DNA of 6,592 bases from JACQNR01 sp964533045 (GTDB taxonomy: Bacteria > Acidobacteriota > Terriglobia > UBA7540): contig CAZHKT010000171.1 in NCBI GenBank assembly GCA_964533045.1, forward strand, positions 1 through 6,592. Direction: 5' to 3'. This document shows, in pieces, positions 1 through 6,348 of this stretch (the first letter of the stretch is position 1; each line of letters opens with the position of its first letter). The notes under the pieces are model-generated. The model did no database searches, had not been told where the DNA came from, and saw only the letters and a list, made by a program, of their open reading frames with translations. The translations under genes were made by a program, and so were the position numbers.

Positions 1-1407
1 GGCGTAGCCCAGACCCAGCGGCCGGAAGTTGTGCGAGTTGAGAGCGATCTTGTCGGTGGGGTAACTGGCATTGTCCACCAGGATTTCCTGCGCCGTAATG
101 GTGAGGTCCACCGCCTGGCGGAACGACTCGACGTCAAACTTGCCGTCGGGCGAGAGGAACTTCATCAGGTTGAGCGACGCCAGGTTGCAGGCCGAATCGT
201 CCAGGAACATGTATTCGCTGCACGGATTGGAGGCGTTGATGGGCGCCGTGGCCTTCGAGGTGTGCCACTTGTTGATGGTGGTGTGGAACTGCAGGCCCGG
301 ATCGCCGCACTGCCAGGCGGCCTCGGCGATCTTGCGCATCAGGTCGCGCGCCCGATAGCTCTTGGCCGGCTCGCCGGTGGTGACGTAGCGCGTGGAGAAG
401 TCACGGTCTTCCACCACCGCCTTCATGAACTCGTCCGTCACGCGCACGCTGTTGTTGGCGTTCTGAAAGAAGATCGAGCTGTAGGCGTCACCGTCCAGCG
501 ACGCGTCGTAGCCCGCTTCCACCAGCGTCCACGCCTTGCGCTCTTCCTTGGCCTTGCACTCGATGAAATCCACGATGTCCGGATGATCAATGTTGAGAAT
601 CACCATCTTGGCGGCGCGCCGCGTCTTGCCGCCGCTCTTGATCACGCCCGCGAAGGCGTCATAACCCTTCATAAACGACAGGGGACCGGAGGCCTTGCCG
701 CCGCCCGACAGCGTTTCCATTGCGGACCGTAGAGGCGAGAGGTTCGTTCCCGTGCCCGAACCCCATTTGAAGAGCATCCCTTCGGTTTTCGCCAGCGTCA
801 GGATGCTATCGAGGTTGTCCTGAACGGAGTTGATGAAACAAGCGGAGCACTGCGGGTGACGGTAGGCCTCGGTCTCCTTCTTAACGCCGCCCGTGGCCGC
901 ATCCCAGTACCAGCCGCCGCCTTCCGAATGGCGGTGATACTTGTGCCACAGGCCGCAGTTAAACCATACGGGCGAATTGAACGCCATCTTCTGGCGCACC
1001 AGCAGGTGCGTCAGTTCGTCGTGGAACACTTGCGCGTCTTCCTCGGTGCGGAAGTAGCCGCCCTCGATGCCCCATTGGGCGATGGTGTCGGCAACCCGAC
1101 TGATCAGTTGCTTGACGCTCGACTCGCGCTCCGGCGTCCCCAGCTTGCCGTGGAAATATTTCGAGGCCACGATGTTGGTGGCCGTCTGCGACCAGTCCTT
1201 GGGAACCTCCACGTTCCGCTGCTCGAAGATTGTCTGCCCCTTCTCGTTCTGAAGGGACGCCGTCCTGATTTCCCATTCCACTTCGTCGAATGGATGAATG
1301 CCGGGCCGGGTAAAATGCCGTTTGAAGGTTAATCCGCGGCTGCCTGTTGCATTGGTTTCTGGTGCTGCTTGGATTGCCGCTGTGGACAATACGTCGCGCT
1401 CCGCCAT
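1..1407 (-). CDS. nrdJ: Adenosylcobalamin-dependent class II ribonucleotide reductase, N-terminal 469 residues (partial)
   Basis: Reduces ribonucleotides to deoxyribonucleotides in the cytoplasm, using coenzyme B12 to make the thiyl radical, so it needs neither oxygen nor a NrdB subunit. Reading the minus strand from the ATG at 1407-1405 gives an unbroken frame to the window edge. Recognisable blocks are FNSPVWFN (143-150), CSACFINSV (187-195; C190 is probably one of the redox cysteines), the substrate-loop GSGTGTNLSPLR (217-228), GGKTRRAAKM (259-268) and NPCSEY (394-399), which holds the catalytic Asn394, Cys396 and Glu398. This NPCSE arrangement and the SACF context are typical of NrdJ. The rest of the barrel and the C-terminal redox tail lie outside the window. 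GGGAG at 1414-1418 sits six bases before the ATG and supports this start. A promoter and a TGTGG-box cluster lie upstream. I saw no cobalamin riboswitch in the leader. Confidence 0.96.
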   Translation of the reverse strand, partial: MAERDVLSTAAIQAAPETNATGSRGLTFKRHFTRPGIHPFDEVEWEIRTASLQNEKGQTIFEQRNVEVPKDWSQTATNIVASKYFHGKLGTPERESSVKQLISRVADTIAQWGIEGGYFRTEEDAQVFHDELTHLLVRQKMAFNSPVWFNCGLWHKYHRHSEGGGWYWDAATGGVKKETEAYRHPQCSACFINSVQDNLDSILTLAKTEGMLFKWGSGTGTNLSPLRSAMETLSGGGKASGPLSFMKGYDAFAGVIKSGGKTRRAAKMVILNIDHPDIVDFIECKAKEERKAWTLVEAGYDASLDGDAYSSIFFQNANNSVRVTDEFMKAVVEDRDFSTRYVTTGEPAKSYRARDLMRKIAEAAWQCGDPGLQFHTTINKWHTSKATAPINASNPCSEYMFLDDSACNLASLNLMKFLSPDGKFDVESFRQAVDLTITAQEILVDNASYPTDKIALNSHNFRPLGLGYA

Positions 1408-1545
1408 CTCGTTCTCCCGTCCTTTGCTCTGGCGCTCTGGACCCTGGTTAGTTTTGTCAGATTCTCGCCGCCGCGGGAATGCGAACCGACCTCGTGCTCT
1501 CTGTCCCCTCTCGATCGCTTGCTTCCAGCCTTAGCGTCTTGAAGC

Positions 1546-1574
1546 GTTTTAAACCCGCCGAAAGGTCTTGTCAA
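1546..1574 (-). promoter_or_regulatory. Sigma-70-type promoter of nrdJ
   Basis: On the minus strand a perfect -35 hexamer TTGACA (1574-1569) is followed by a 17-bp spacer and TAAAAC (1551-1546), a 4/6 match to TATAAT. The expected transcription start is near 1539, giving a leader of about 130 nt before the nrdJ ATG. The stretch just upstream of the -35 (1578-1605) is AT-rich and contains an eight-base A tract on the minus strand, which could act as an UP element. This is a sequence match only. Confidence 0.7.
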
Positions 1575-1589
1575 GAGGAAACTACTATT

Positions 1590-1672
1590 TGTGGTGGTTT
1601 TTTTTGAAATGCCACAAGATGTTGGGGAAATCTTGTGGATTACTGTGGAAATCAACCCGGTTTTGTGGAAGG
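1590..1672. promoter_or_regulatory. Cluster of TGTGG boxes with a 9-bp perfect inverted repeat upstream of the nrdJ promoter
   Basis: On the + strand TGTGG words start at 1590, 1634, 1644 and 1664, and an inverted CCACA lies at 1612-1616. The last three are 10 and 20 bp apart, so they lie on one face of the helix. CCACAAGAT (1612-1620) and ATCTTGTGG (1630-1638) form a perfect inverted repeat with a 9-bp centre. TGTGGATTA (1634-1642) is one base from the reverse-complemented DnaA box TGTGGATAA; the copies at 1644 and 1664 are poorer matches. The cluster ends about 16 bp upstream of the -35, a place for an activator or repressor. In E. coli, DnaA regulates nrdAB from boxes upstream of the promoter. 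The bound protein here is unknown; a NrdR box is a poorer fit. Confidence 0.45.
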
Positions 1673-1734
1673 GAAGGGCCACCGAAGTCTGATAGCGCAA
1701 GGCTCGCGGCTGGGCTCCTAGTCAAAGAACGAAC

Positions 1735-1764
1735 CGCAGGGCCAAAGAGAAGGCCCTGCGCTAC
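1735..1764 (-). repeat. GTAG-headed palindrome / probable terminator after the dehydrogenase gene
   Basis: On the minus strand GTAG (1764-1761) is followed by CGCAGGGCC, an 8-nt loop and GGCCCTGCG, a perfect 9-bp stem. The downstream sequence is only moderately T-rich (GTTCGTTCTTTG), so it may work as an intrinsic terminator but is not a textbook one. The GTAG head followed directly by a palindrome is the layout of REP elements moved by REP-associated Y1 transposases (RAYTs). The TAG of GTAG is the stop codon of the dehydrogenase gene. The rest of the gap, from here to the nrdJ start, has the promoter and boxes listed separately and no credible gene. Confidence 0.65.
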
Positions 1765-2612
1765 AGCGGCTCGACGACCACCGCGAAGTCCTGCCCGCCC
1801 CGGCCGGCCTCCGCCGCCCGGCGGTAGATATCCCGCCCGGCTGAGATAAGTGGCAGAGATACCTTCGATTTAGCCGCCGTATCGAGCGCCTGATTCAGAT
1901 CCTTGAGCATCAGGTCGAGAGCGAAATCGGTGGACCAGTCGCGATGGATAATCTTGTCTTTCTTCAGCCCGCAAACGCGTTGGGCGGTTCCGGCGAGCGA
2001 CTCGACGACCGTCTCCCTTTGCAGCCCAGCGGCTTCGCAAAGCGCCAGGCTCTCGCCCATGGCGCGGATGATAGTGGCGGCGAGCTGGTTGTTGGCCAGC
2101 TTGAAGACGGCGCTGGCACCCAGCGGACCCAGGTTCAAGACGCTTTGCCCGAGCGCGTTCAGCACGTCCATTTGCGCCTCGATCACCTCGGGCGGACCGC
2201 TGACAATAAAGCCCAGATTGCCACTGGCAGCGGCGGCCTTGCTGCCGGTGACGGGCGCGTCGAAGAACTTGCAGCCGCGCGCCTCGATCGCTGCGCCCAC
2301 TTCCCGGACCAGCCCGGGCGTCACGGTGCTCGAGTTGATAAAGGTCGTTCCGGGCCTTGCCTGGCTGAGCGCCCCGCCGGGCCCGAGAATCACTTCCCGC
2401 ACCGCCGCGTCGTCGCGCACCATGACCAGAACAACGTCGGATTGGGCGCCCAACTCAGCGAGCGAGGCCGCCGCCGTCGCCCCCTTCTCGACCAGCGGCC
2501 GGAGTTTGGCAGCGTCCCGGTTCCAGACCACAACCGGATAACCCTTGCGCAGGAGCTGTTCCGCCATGCCTCCGCCCATAATACCCGTGCCGAGGATGCC
2601 GACAGTTTTCAT
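1761..2612 (-). CDS. NAD(P)-dependent beta-hydroxyacid dehydrogenase, glyoxylate/succinic semialdehyde reductase-like
   Basis: A 283-residue soluble oxidoreductase of the 3-hydroxyisobutyrate dehydrogenase family, which interconverts short hydroxy acids and their semialdehydes. The N-terminal Rossmann fold opens with GTGIMG (8-13). WNRD (30-33) ends the second strand, and Arg32 there suggests NADPH rather than NADH. The substrate signature is DAPVTGSK (118-125). KLANN (171-175) holds the catalytic Lys171 and Asn175, and KDL (237-239) the conserved C-terminal lysine region. SK after the DAPV[ST]G signature is typical of the glyoxylate/succinic semialdehyde reductase branch; HIBADH and tartronate semialdehyde reductases usually have GG there, so I do not call it GarR or MmsB. 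Length is slightly short but complete. AGGAAGGGGG at 2617-2626 lies four bases before the ATG. The stop TAG is inside a GTAG-headed repeat. A sugar-acid-type transporter lies upstream, 365 bp away. Confidence 0.9.
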   Translation of the reverse strand: MKTVGILGTGIMGGGMAEQLLRKGYPVVVWNRDAAKLRPLVEKGATAAASLAELGAQSDVVLVMVRDDAAVREVILGPGGALSQARPGTTFINSSTVTPGLVREVGAAIEARGCKFFDAPVTGSKAAAASGNLGFIVSGPPEVIEAQMDVLNALGQSVLNLGPLGASAVFKLANNQLAATIIRAMGESLALCEAAGLQRETVVESLAGTAQRVCGLKKDKIIHRDWSTDFALDLMLKDLNQALDTAAKSKVSLPLISAGRDIYRRAAEAGRGGQDFAVVVEPL

Positions 2613-2977
2613 AAGTCCCCCTTCCTATGCGAAATACCAGCTTGGCGCAAACCCCGAAATTTGTCAGCCTGACCGGAGTCTCGATGTCTACTCTCACGGC
2701 GTGGCGAAGGATTTCGATAGCGTTAAAGAGCGAAGACGGAGGTCCTTGGTCCCGCCTTTGGCGGACTCAGCATGACAGCGCCCAGTGGCAGGGCAAGCTG
2801 TGCCCTTGTGAAGCCCTGCGATGAACCTCCCGCTTTCCTCACCCGGCCGCGTACCTCGGGCATCCTCTCCCCGAAAGCGGGAGATTCCATCCCTCTTCCT
2901 CAAGGCGAGGGTGGCGAGTGGAGCGAGCCGGGTGCGGGCTCGCGGCCGGCGGTTCGCGGGGAGCGATTCCATGGCGA
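2613..2977. other. Gene-free spacer with several small hairpins
   Basis: This 365-bp gap holds no convincing gene. Its right part is a patchwork of short GC-rich palindromes: CCGCC/GGCGG around TTT (2752-2764), AGGGCA/TGCCCT (2790-2806), TCTCCC/GGGAGA (2866-2884) and GCGAGCC/GGCTCGC with a 7-base loop (2923-2943). The last lies just beyond the transporter stop codon and could weakly end transcription, although no T run follows. This pattern looks like degraded dispersed intergenic repeats. The dehydrogenase promoter should lie near 2630-2700, but I found no convincing -35/-10 pair. Confidence 0.5.
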
Positions 2978-4243
2978 CTAAGCTCTAACCTCTGCCTCCT
3001 CCACCCTTTGCACTTTCCTGATTGCCACCAGAATAACCAGAAACGCCAGCAGGTGGAACGTGCTGACAATGCTGAAGACCACGCCGTAGCCGAATCCGTG
3101 GTCCAGCAGGTAGCCCACGACCAAGCCGAAGACCACGCCGCCCAGCGCACCGCCCAGACCTTCCAGACCTGCCACCGATCCCACCGTGCGCGAGGGGAAG
3201 ATATCCGCCGGCAGCGTCATCATGATGGTGGACCAGAACTGCTGACCGAAGAAGGCGATGCTGAACAGCACGATGGCCCATTCGACCGGCACGCGGGTGA
3301 CGAAGTAGATCAGCGGCATCATCGAGACGCTGACGCCGAGCGCCGCCTTGCGGGCGAAGTTCAAGGAGTAGCCGCGCCGCAGGAACTCGCTCGAAATCCA
3401 GCCGCCTCCCAGGCATCCCACGCCCGCCGCCGCGAAGGGAATCCACGCATAGTAGCCCACCTGCTTCACGTCGAAGCCGCGCGCGTCGTAGAGATACTTG
3501 GGCAGCCAGAACAGATAGAAGTACCAGCCGGCGTCGCCCAGGAACTTACCCACCACCAGCCCCCACACCTGCGGGAAAGCGAGCAGCGCATACCAGCTCT
3601 GCGAGCTTTGCGAAGGCGCGGCGTGCGCCTCGAGGACTTCCCGAATCTCCCCGCGCTCCTGCTGCGAGAGGTGCGGATGGGCCTCCGGCCGGTAGTATTC
3701 CCAGACCCAGAGCAGCGTCCAGAGCAGTCCCGCCGCGCCCGCCAGGAAGAAGATCCAGCGCCAGTGCAAGCCCGACAGAATCAGCGCGATGAGCGGCGGC
3801 GCGGCCACGCCGCCCACCGCCGTGCCGGCATTGATTATGCCCAGCGCCGTCGAACGCTCGCGCGCCGGAAACCACTCGGAGACCGCTTTGGTCGCCGCCG
3901 GGAAGCCTCCGCCCTCGCCCGCCCCCAGCAAAAACCGGCAGACCGCCAGAAATAGGACGCTGGTCGCCAGGCCGTGCAGCGCGCAGGCCAGCGACCATCC
4001 CGTCATGATGACCAGAAAGCCGTGCCGCGTGCCCAGCCTGTCGACCAGCCGCCCGCCGCCCGCGTACATGCCGGCATAGGCCAGCAGAAACGCCGCCTGC
4101 AGGCGCGAGAAGTCGGTGTTGGAAATGGGGATGTCGCGTGCGATGGCGGCAATGGCGACCGGAAGCGTCTGCCGATCCAAATAGCTGATGGCGACGGCCA
4201 GGCTCAGCAAACCTGCGATCTTCCAGCGCAAGCGAGAAGTCAT
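2978..4243 (-). CDS. MFS transporter, ACS family (hexuronate/sugar-acid type)
   Basis: A 421-residue inner-membrane secondary transporter, probably a proton symporter for an organic anion such as a hexuronate, glucarate or galactarate. Features of the anion:cation symporter branch are YLDRQTLPVA in helix 1 (21-30), motif A GRLVDRLGTRHG after helix 2 (64-75), RFLLGAGEGGGFPAATKAVSEWFP (103-126) through helix 4, and RWIFFLAGAAGLLW (162-175) in helix 6. A hydrophilic central loop (about 183-217) with HPHLSQQE divides two six-helix halves, and the protein ends in a short charged tail. Length is normal for the family. An in-frame TAG 12 bases before the ATG fixes the start. There is no clear Shine-Dalgarno, and a -10-like element lies very close to the ATG. 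The substrate cannot be read from the sequence. The reductase downstream would fit sugar-acid breakdown. Confidence 0.92.
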   Translation of the reverse strand: MTSRLRWKIAGLLSLAVAISYLDRQTLPVAIAAIARDIPISNTDFSRLQAAFLLAYAGMYAGGGRLVDRLGTRHGFLVIMTGWSLACALHGLATSVLFLAVCRFLLGAGEGGGFPAATKAVSEWFPARERSTALGIINAGTAVGGVAAPPLIALILSGLHWRWIFFLAGAAGLLWTLLWVWEYYRPEAHPHLSQQERGEIREVLEAHAAPSQSSQSWYALLAFPQVWGLVVGKFLGDAGWYFYLFWLPKYLYDARGFDVKQVGYYAWIPFAAAGVGCLGGGWISSEFLRRGYSLNFARKAALGVSVSMMPLIYFVTRVPVEWAIVLFSIAFFGQQFWSTIMMTLPADIFPSRTVGSVAGLEGLGGALGGVVFGLVVGYLLDHGFGYGVVFSIVSTFHLLAFLVILVAIRKVQRVEEAEVRA

Positions 4244-4254
4244 GGAGCCGTGAT

Positions 4255-4263
4255 TCTATACCA
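4255..4263 (-). promoter_or_regulatory. Possible extended -10 of the MFS gene (near-leaderless)
   Basis: TGG-TATAGA on the minus strand matches the extended -10 form TGnTATAAT at five of six hexamer bases. It ends 11 bases before the transporter ATG, so transcription would start only a few bases upstream of the start codon. I saw no matching -35, which extended -10 promoters can do without. Suggestive only. Confidence 0.35.
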
Positions 4264-4309
4264 TGACAGCCGTCCGGACGACTTCGTCCCTGATCAATCA
4301 CGACTGCGG

Positions 4310-4356
4310 GGGCGGCCCTTGTGGCCGCCCTGGGCGGGGATGAACCCCGCCCCTAC
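4310..4356 (-). repeat. Double-hairpin GTAG repeat, copy A
   Basis: In + orientation: GGCGGCC (4311-4317), loop CTTGT, GGCCGCC (4323-4329), then GGGCGGGG (4332-4339), loop ATGAA, CCCCGCCC (4345-4352) and CTAC (GTAG on the minus strand). It matches copy B (6289-6334) at 43 of 46 positions. It lies at the 3' end of the DpnI-like gene, whose TAG stop is within the GTAG. It could end transcription or stabilise the mRNA 3' end. Confidence 0.85.
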
Positions 4357-5117
4357 AGGCGGTACCGGCCTGCGCCCAGGAATTGGACGAACCCCAGGTC
4401 GCGGAGGATTTGGAGTTGCTGGCGGATTTTGGGTCGGACGTTGCGGTTGTCAGGATGCAAGCGCGCCAGTGCCTCTTGGTGCGCATAGACATCCCCCAGT
4501 GCAAACTCCCGCCGCCCCAGGCTCCGCACCACATTCAGGACATCCAGCGTCCAACCGCGAGCCTCGTGGCGAAGCTCGGCAAGAGGGCGAAGTCGAGCAA
4601 AACGTTCGCGAACCTCAGAAACGGCCGCCACACGGCCATTTGAGACGATTGGAATTCTCGCGTCCGGAGGAATACTCGTAAGCACGATATTGCAGCCCAC
4701 CCAGCCGTGCCGCCGTGCCCCCGAGCCGAGGGGTCTTCGCCGCTCAAGGCAGGACAGTGTTAGAACGAAGCGCGGCAGGAGAATCAGGTTAACGACGCTC
4801 CAGCGAAGAGGGTCGTAGTGAAGCGCCAAGAGGCTTGGCGTTCGGCCTTGCTCGATGGCATGACGCATCGCGGAATAGGCGGCATCGACGATTCGTGTCG
4901 AGAAGGGACGCGATTGACTCTTCAACTGAAAAGGATGCTGGCATTCGGGGCAATGGAAATCTATGGCCGGGACGTTGGCCGTTGCGCGGGTCAGACGCGG
5001 CGATGTACAGCTGGGGCAAAAGAGGTTCACCTCCCCCCAACCCTCCGTGACCACGCGTGCTCGCTGGGCTGGATTTTTGTAGGAAGCCGCCAGCTCCCCG
5101 GCCATTTGGAGCTTCAT
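4353..5117 (-). CDS. DpnI-like Gm6ATC-dependent restriction endonuclease homologue with active-site Glu-to-Gln change
   Basis: DpnI is a type IIM enzyme that cuts GATC only when its adenine is methylated, with an N-terminal PD-(D/E)XK zinc domain and a C-terminal winged helix that also reads the methylated site. This 254-residue protein has DpnI's exact length and appears collinear with it: YK at 13-14, ARxxTE (20-25), zinc cysteines 34, 37, 56 and 59, D53, K66, GWVGCNI (138-144), RGWT (187-190) and the C-terminal block IRQQLQILRD (231-240) ending GAGRYRL. The known active site of DpnI, from memory, is D53-E64-K66. Here residue 64 is Gln (codon CAG at 4928-4926), giving FQLKS where DpnI has FELKS. 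Activity may be lost or altered, or Gln may be tolerated in this branch. It follows the methyltransferase by 18 bp in the same frame and is surely cotranscribed. No clear Shine-Dalgarno; an in-frame TGA 12 bases upstream fixes the start. Confidence 0.93.
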   Translation of the reverse strand: MKLQMAGELAASYKNPAQRARVVTEGWGEVNLFCPSCTSPRLTRATANVPAIDFHCPECQHPFQLKSQSRPFSTRIVDAAYSAMRHAIEQGRTPSLLALHYDPLRWSVVNLILLPRFVLTLSCLERRRPLGSGARRHGWVGCNIVLTSIPPDARIPIVSNGRVAAVSEVRERFARLRPLAELRHEARGWTLDVLNVVRSLGRREFALGDVYAHQEALARLHPDNRNVRPKIRQQLQILRDLGFVQFLGAGRYRL

Positions 5118-5135
5118 ACGGCGATTAGATCATGT

Positions 5136-6218
5136 CTATTGCGCGAGGTAAATCTCGGTTTCGGTTTTGATGATGGAGAGTATAGGTTCGGTATGTTTGG
5201 GGCCGGAGTGAAACTTCTCCCAAGCTTCTTCGAGTGAATCAGCGACAACAGCGTAAATCACTTCGCGGCGATGGGCGCCGACGAAGAAATATTTTCGTTC
5301 CCGATGCACCAGCGTCGTTGAGAGCGCCATCGGCACGGCTGCTGCCTCTCTCCTTGATCGATCCACGAAAATGCCGCGCAGATCAAGGCTAGATTGAAAA
5401 CACTTCACGACCACGATGACGCGGACCAATTCTCGCGCCACCCTCATCAGCGCCAGTTGAACCCAGGGGTTCTCGCGTTCAACCGCCACCGCCGTCCGGC
5501 GTGATTGCAGGGCCGCGACCACCGTTGTTCCGCTCCCCATGAAGGGGTCGAGGACGAGGTCGCCCTCGTTTGAGGCGGCGAGCAGGATGCGTTCGAGCAG
5601 GGCCACGGGTTTCTGCGTGGGGTGTTTGCCGAAGCGCTTCTCGTCGCGGTCGGGGGCGGGAATCTGCCAGACGCTTTTCATCTGCTTGCCGCCCGCCAGT
5701 TCCTTCATCAGCCTGTAATTGAAGGTGTGCCGGCTCTTCCGATTCTTGGCCGCCCAGATGAGGGTTTCCGTGGCGTGCGTGAAGTAGCGGCAGGAGAGAT
5801 TGGGCGGCGGGTTCGGCTTGACCCAGGTGATATCGTTCAGCAGCTTGAAGCCCAGTTGCTGCATGGCGAAGCCGACGGAATGGATGATGTGGGCGGTGCC
5901 GCTCACCCAGATGGAGCCGTTCGGCTTCAGGACGCGCTGGCAGGCGGCGAGCCAGCAGCGGTTGAATTCGTGATTCTGGTCCGGGCCGCGCGAGCGATCC
6001 CAGGCGCCCTTATTGACGCTCACCATCCGGCCCGCATGACAGGTGATGCCGTCATTTGAAAGGAAATACGGCGGGTCGGCGAAAATCAGGTCCACGCAGT
6101 CCGGGGGAAGCGCCGCCAGGATTTCCAGGCAATCGCCCTGATAGATTTTGATGTGGTGCTCAGGATCGTGGAAGACGGGTTTCGGGAGCCGGGGCTTGGG
6201 ATTCGGGGTCTCAGTCAT
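5136..6218 (-). CDS. DpnA-like beta-class N6-adenine DNA methyltransferase with C-terminal extension
   Basis: Transfers a methyl group from AdoMet to adenine in a short DNA site. Motifs come in beta-class order: ADPPYFLSNDG (47-57; catalytic DPPY 48-51), GRMVSVNKGAWD (63-74), HEFNRCW (83-89), LKPNGSIWVSG (97-107), ITWVKPNPPPNLSCRYFTHATETLIWA (130-156), KHPTQKP (198-204) and the AdoMet loop DPFMGSGTT (224-232). The FLSN, VNKGxWD and NLSCRYFTH blocks closely resemble DpnA (M2.DpnII) and M.MboIC, which methylate GATC, so GATC is the likely but unproven target. The usual domain ends near residue 268. The remaining 90 residues, including YFFVGAHRREVIYAVVADSL (310-329), I do not recognise; the pattern ADSLEEAWEKF loosely recalls small DpnD/PcfM-type domains. 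A TAA 12 bases upstream fixes the start. It heads a two-gene unit with the DpnI homologue. No classical restriction enzyme partner is present in the window. Confidence 0.94.
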   Translation of the reverse strand: MTETPNPKPRLPKPVFHDPEHHIKIYQGDCLEILAALPPDCVDLIFADPPYFLSNDGITCHAGRMVSVNKGAWDRSRGPDQNHEFNRCWLAACQRVLKPNGSIWVSGTAHIIHSVGFAMQQLGFKLLNDITWVKPNPPPNLSCRYFTHATETLIWAAKNRKSRHTFNYRLMKELAGGKQMKSVWQIPAPDRDEKRFGKHPTQKPVALLERILLAASNEGDLVLDPFMGSGTTVVAALQSRRTAVAVERENPWVQLALMRVARELVRVIVVVKCFQSSLDLRGIFVDRSRREAAAVPMALSTTLVHRERKYFFVGAHRREVIYAVVADSLEEAWEKFHSGPKHTEPILSIIKTETEIYLAQ

Positions 6219-6288
6219 ATCCGCAGATTACCTGGAGGACGCCGGTACGCACGATCGGTCCGCGTCGCCGCCCGAACCTGAAAATTGC

Positions 6289-6334
6289 GGCGACCCTTGT
6301 GGTCGCCCTGGGCGGGGATGAACCCGGCCCCTAC
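6289..6334 (-). repeat. Double-hairpin GTAG repeat, copy B
   Basis: Same layout and orientation as the copy at 4311-4356: GGCGACC (6289-6295), CTTGT, GGTCGCC (6301-6307), then GGGCGGGG (6310-6317), ATGAA, CCCGGCCC (6323-6330) and CTAC. The first stem differs from copy A by a compensatory pair change (G-C to A-T), so pairing is kept. It lies between the methyltransferase start and the GATC cluster. Confidence 0.85.
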
Positions 6335-6348
6335 GATTCGACCGTACG

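Noticed and set aside
31..1332. Long + strand open frames opposite nrdJ (31-732 and 856-1332)
   Set aside because: They are shadows: the minus-strand frame across the region spells a conserved ribonucleotide reductase, while these give arginine- and alanine-rich sequence with no recognisable family.
1408..1540. Cobalamin riboswitch in the nrdJ leader
   Set aside because: Class II reductase genes sometimes have one, but the roughly 130-nt leader is short for it and I could not find the conserved B12-box (GCCACTG-like) sequence.
1612..1638. NrdR box
   Set aside because: NrdR sites are usually paired 16-bp dyads with AT-rich centres. This dyad is 27 bp with a G-rich centre, and no second matching copy lies at a suitable distance.
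1329..1700. Minus-strand 123-codon open frame spanning the nrdJ start and leader
   Set aside because: It is in a different frame from nrdJ, overlaps its N-terminus, promoter and box cluster, and resembles no protein I know.
2918..3955. 345-codon + strand frame opposite the transporter
   Set aside because: Its composition (many Arg, His, Gln, Glu) is the usual antisense image of a GC-rich membrane protein gene, and the minus strand is clearly a 12-helix MFS protein.
4353..6218. A standard DpnII-type restriction-modification system
   Set aside because: No second (DpnM-like) methylase and no DpnII-like enzyme that cuts unmethylated DNA is present. The nuclease-fold protein is clearly DpnI-like.
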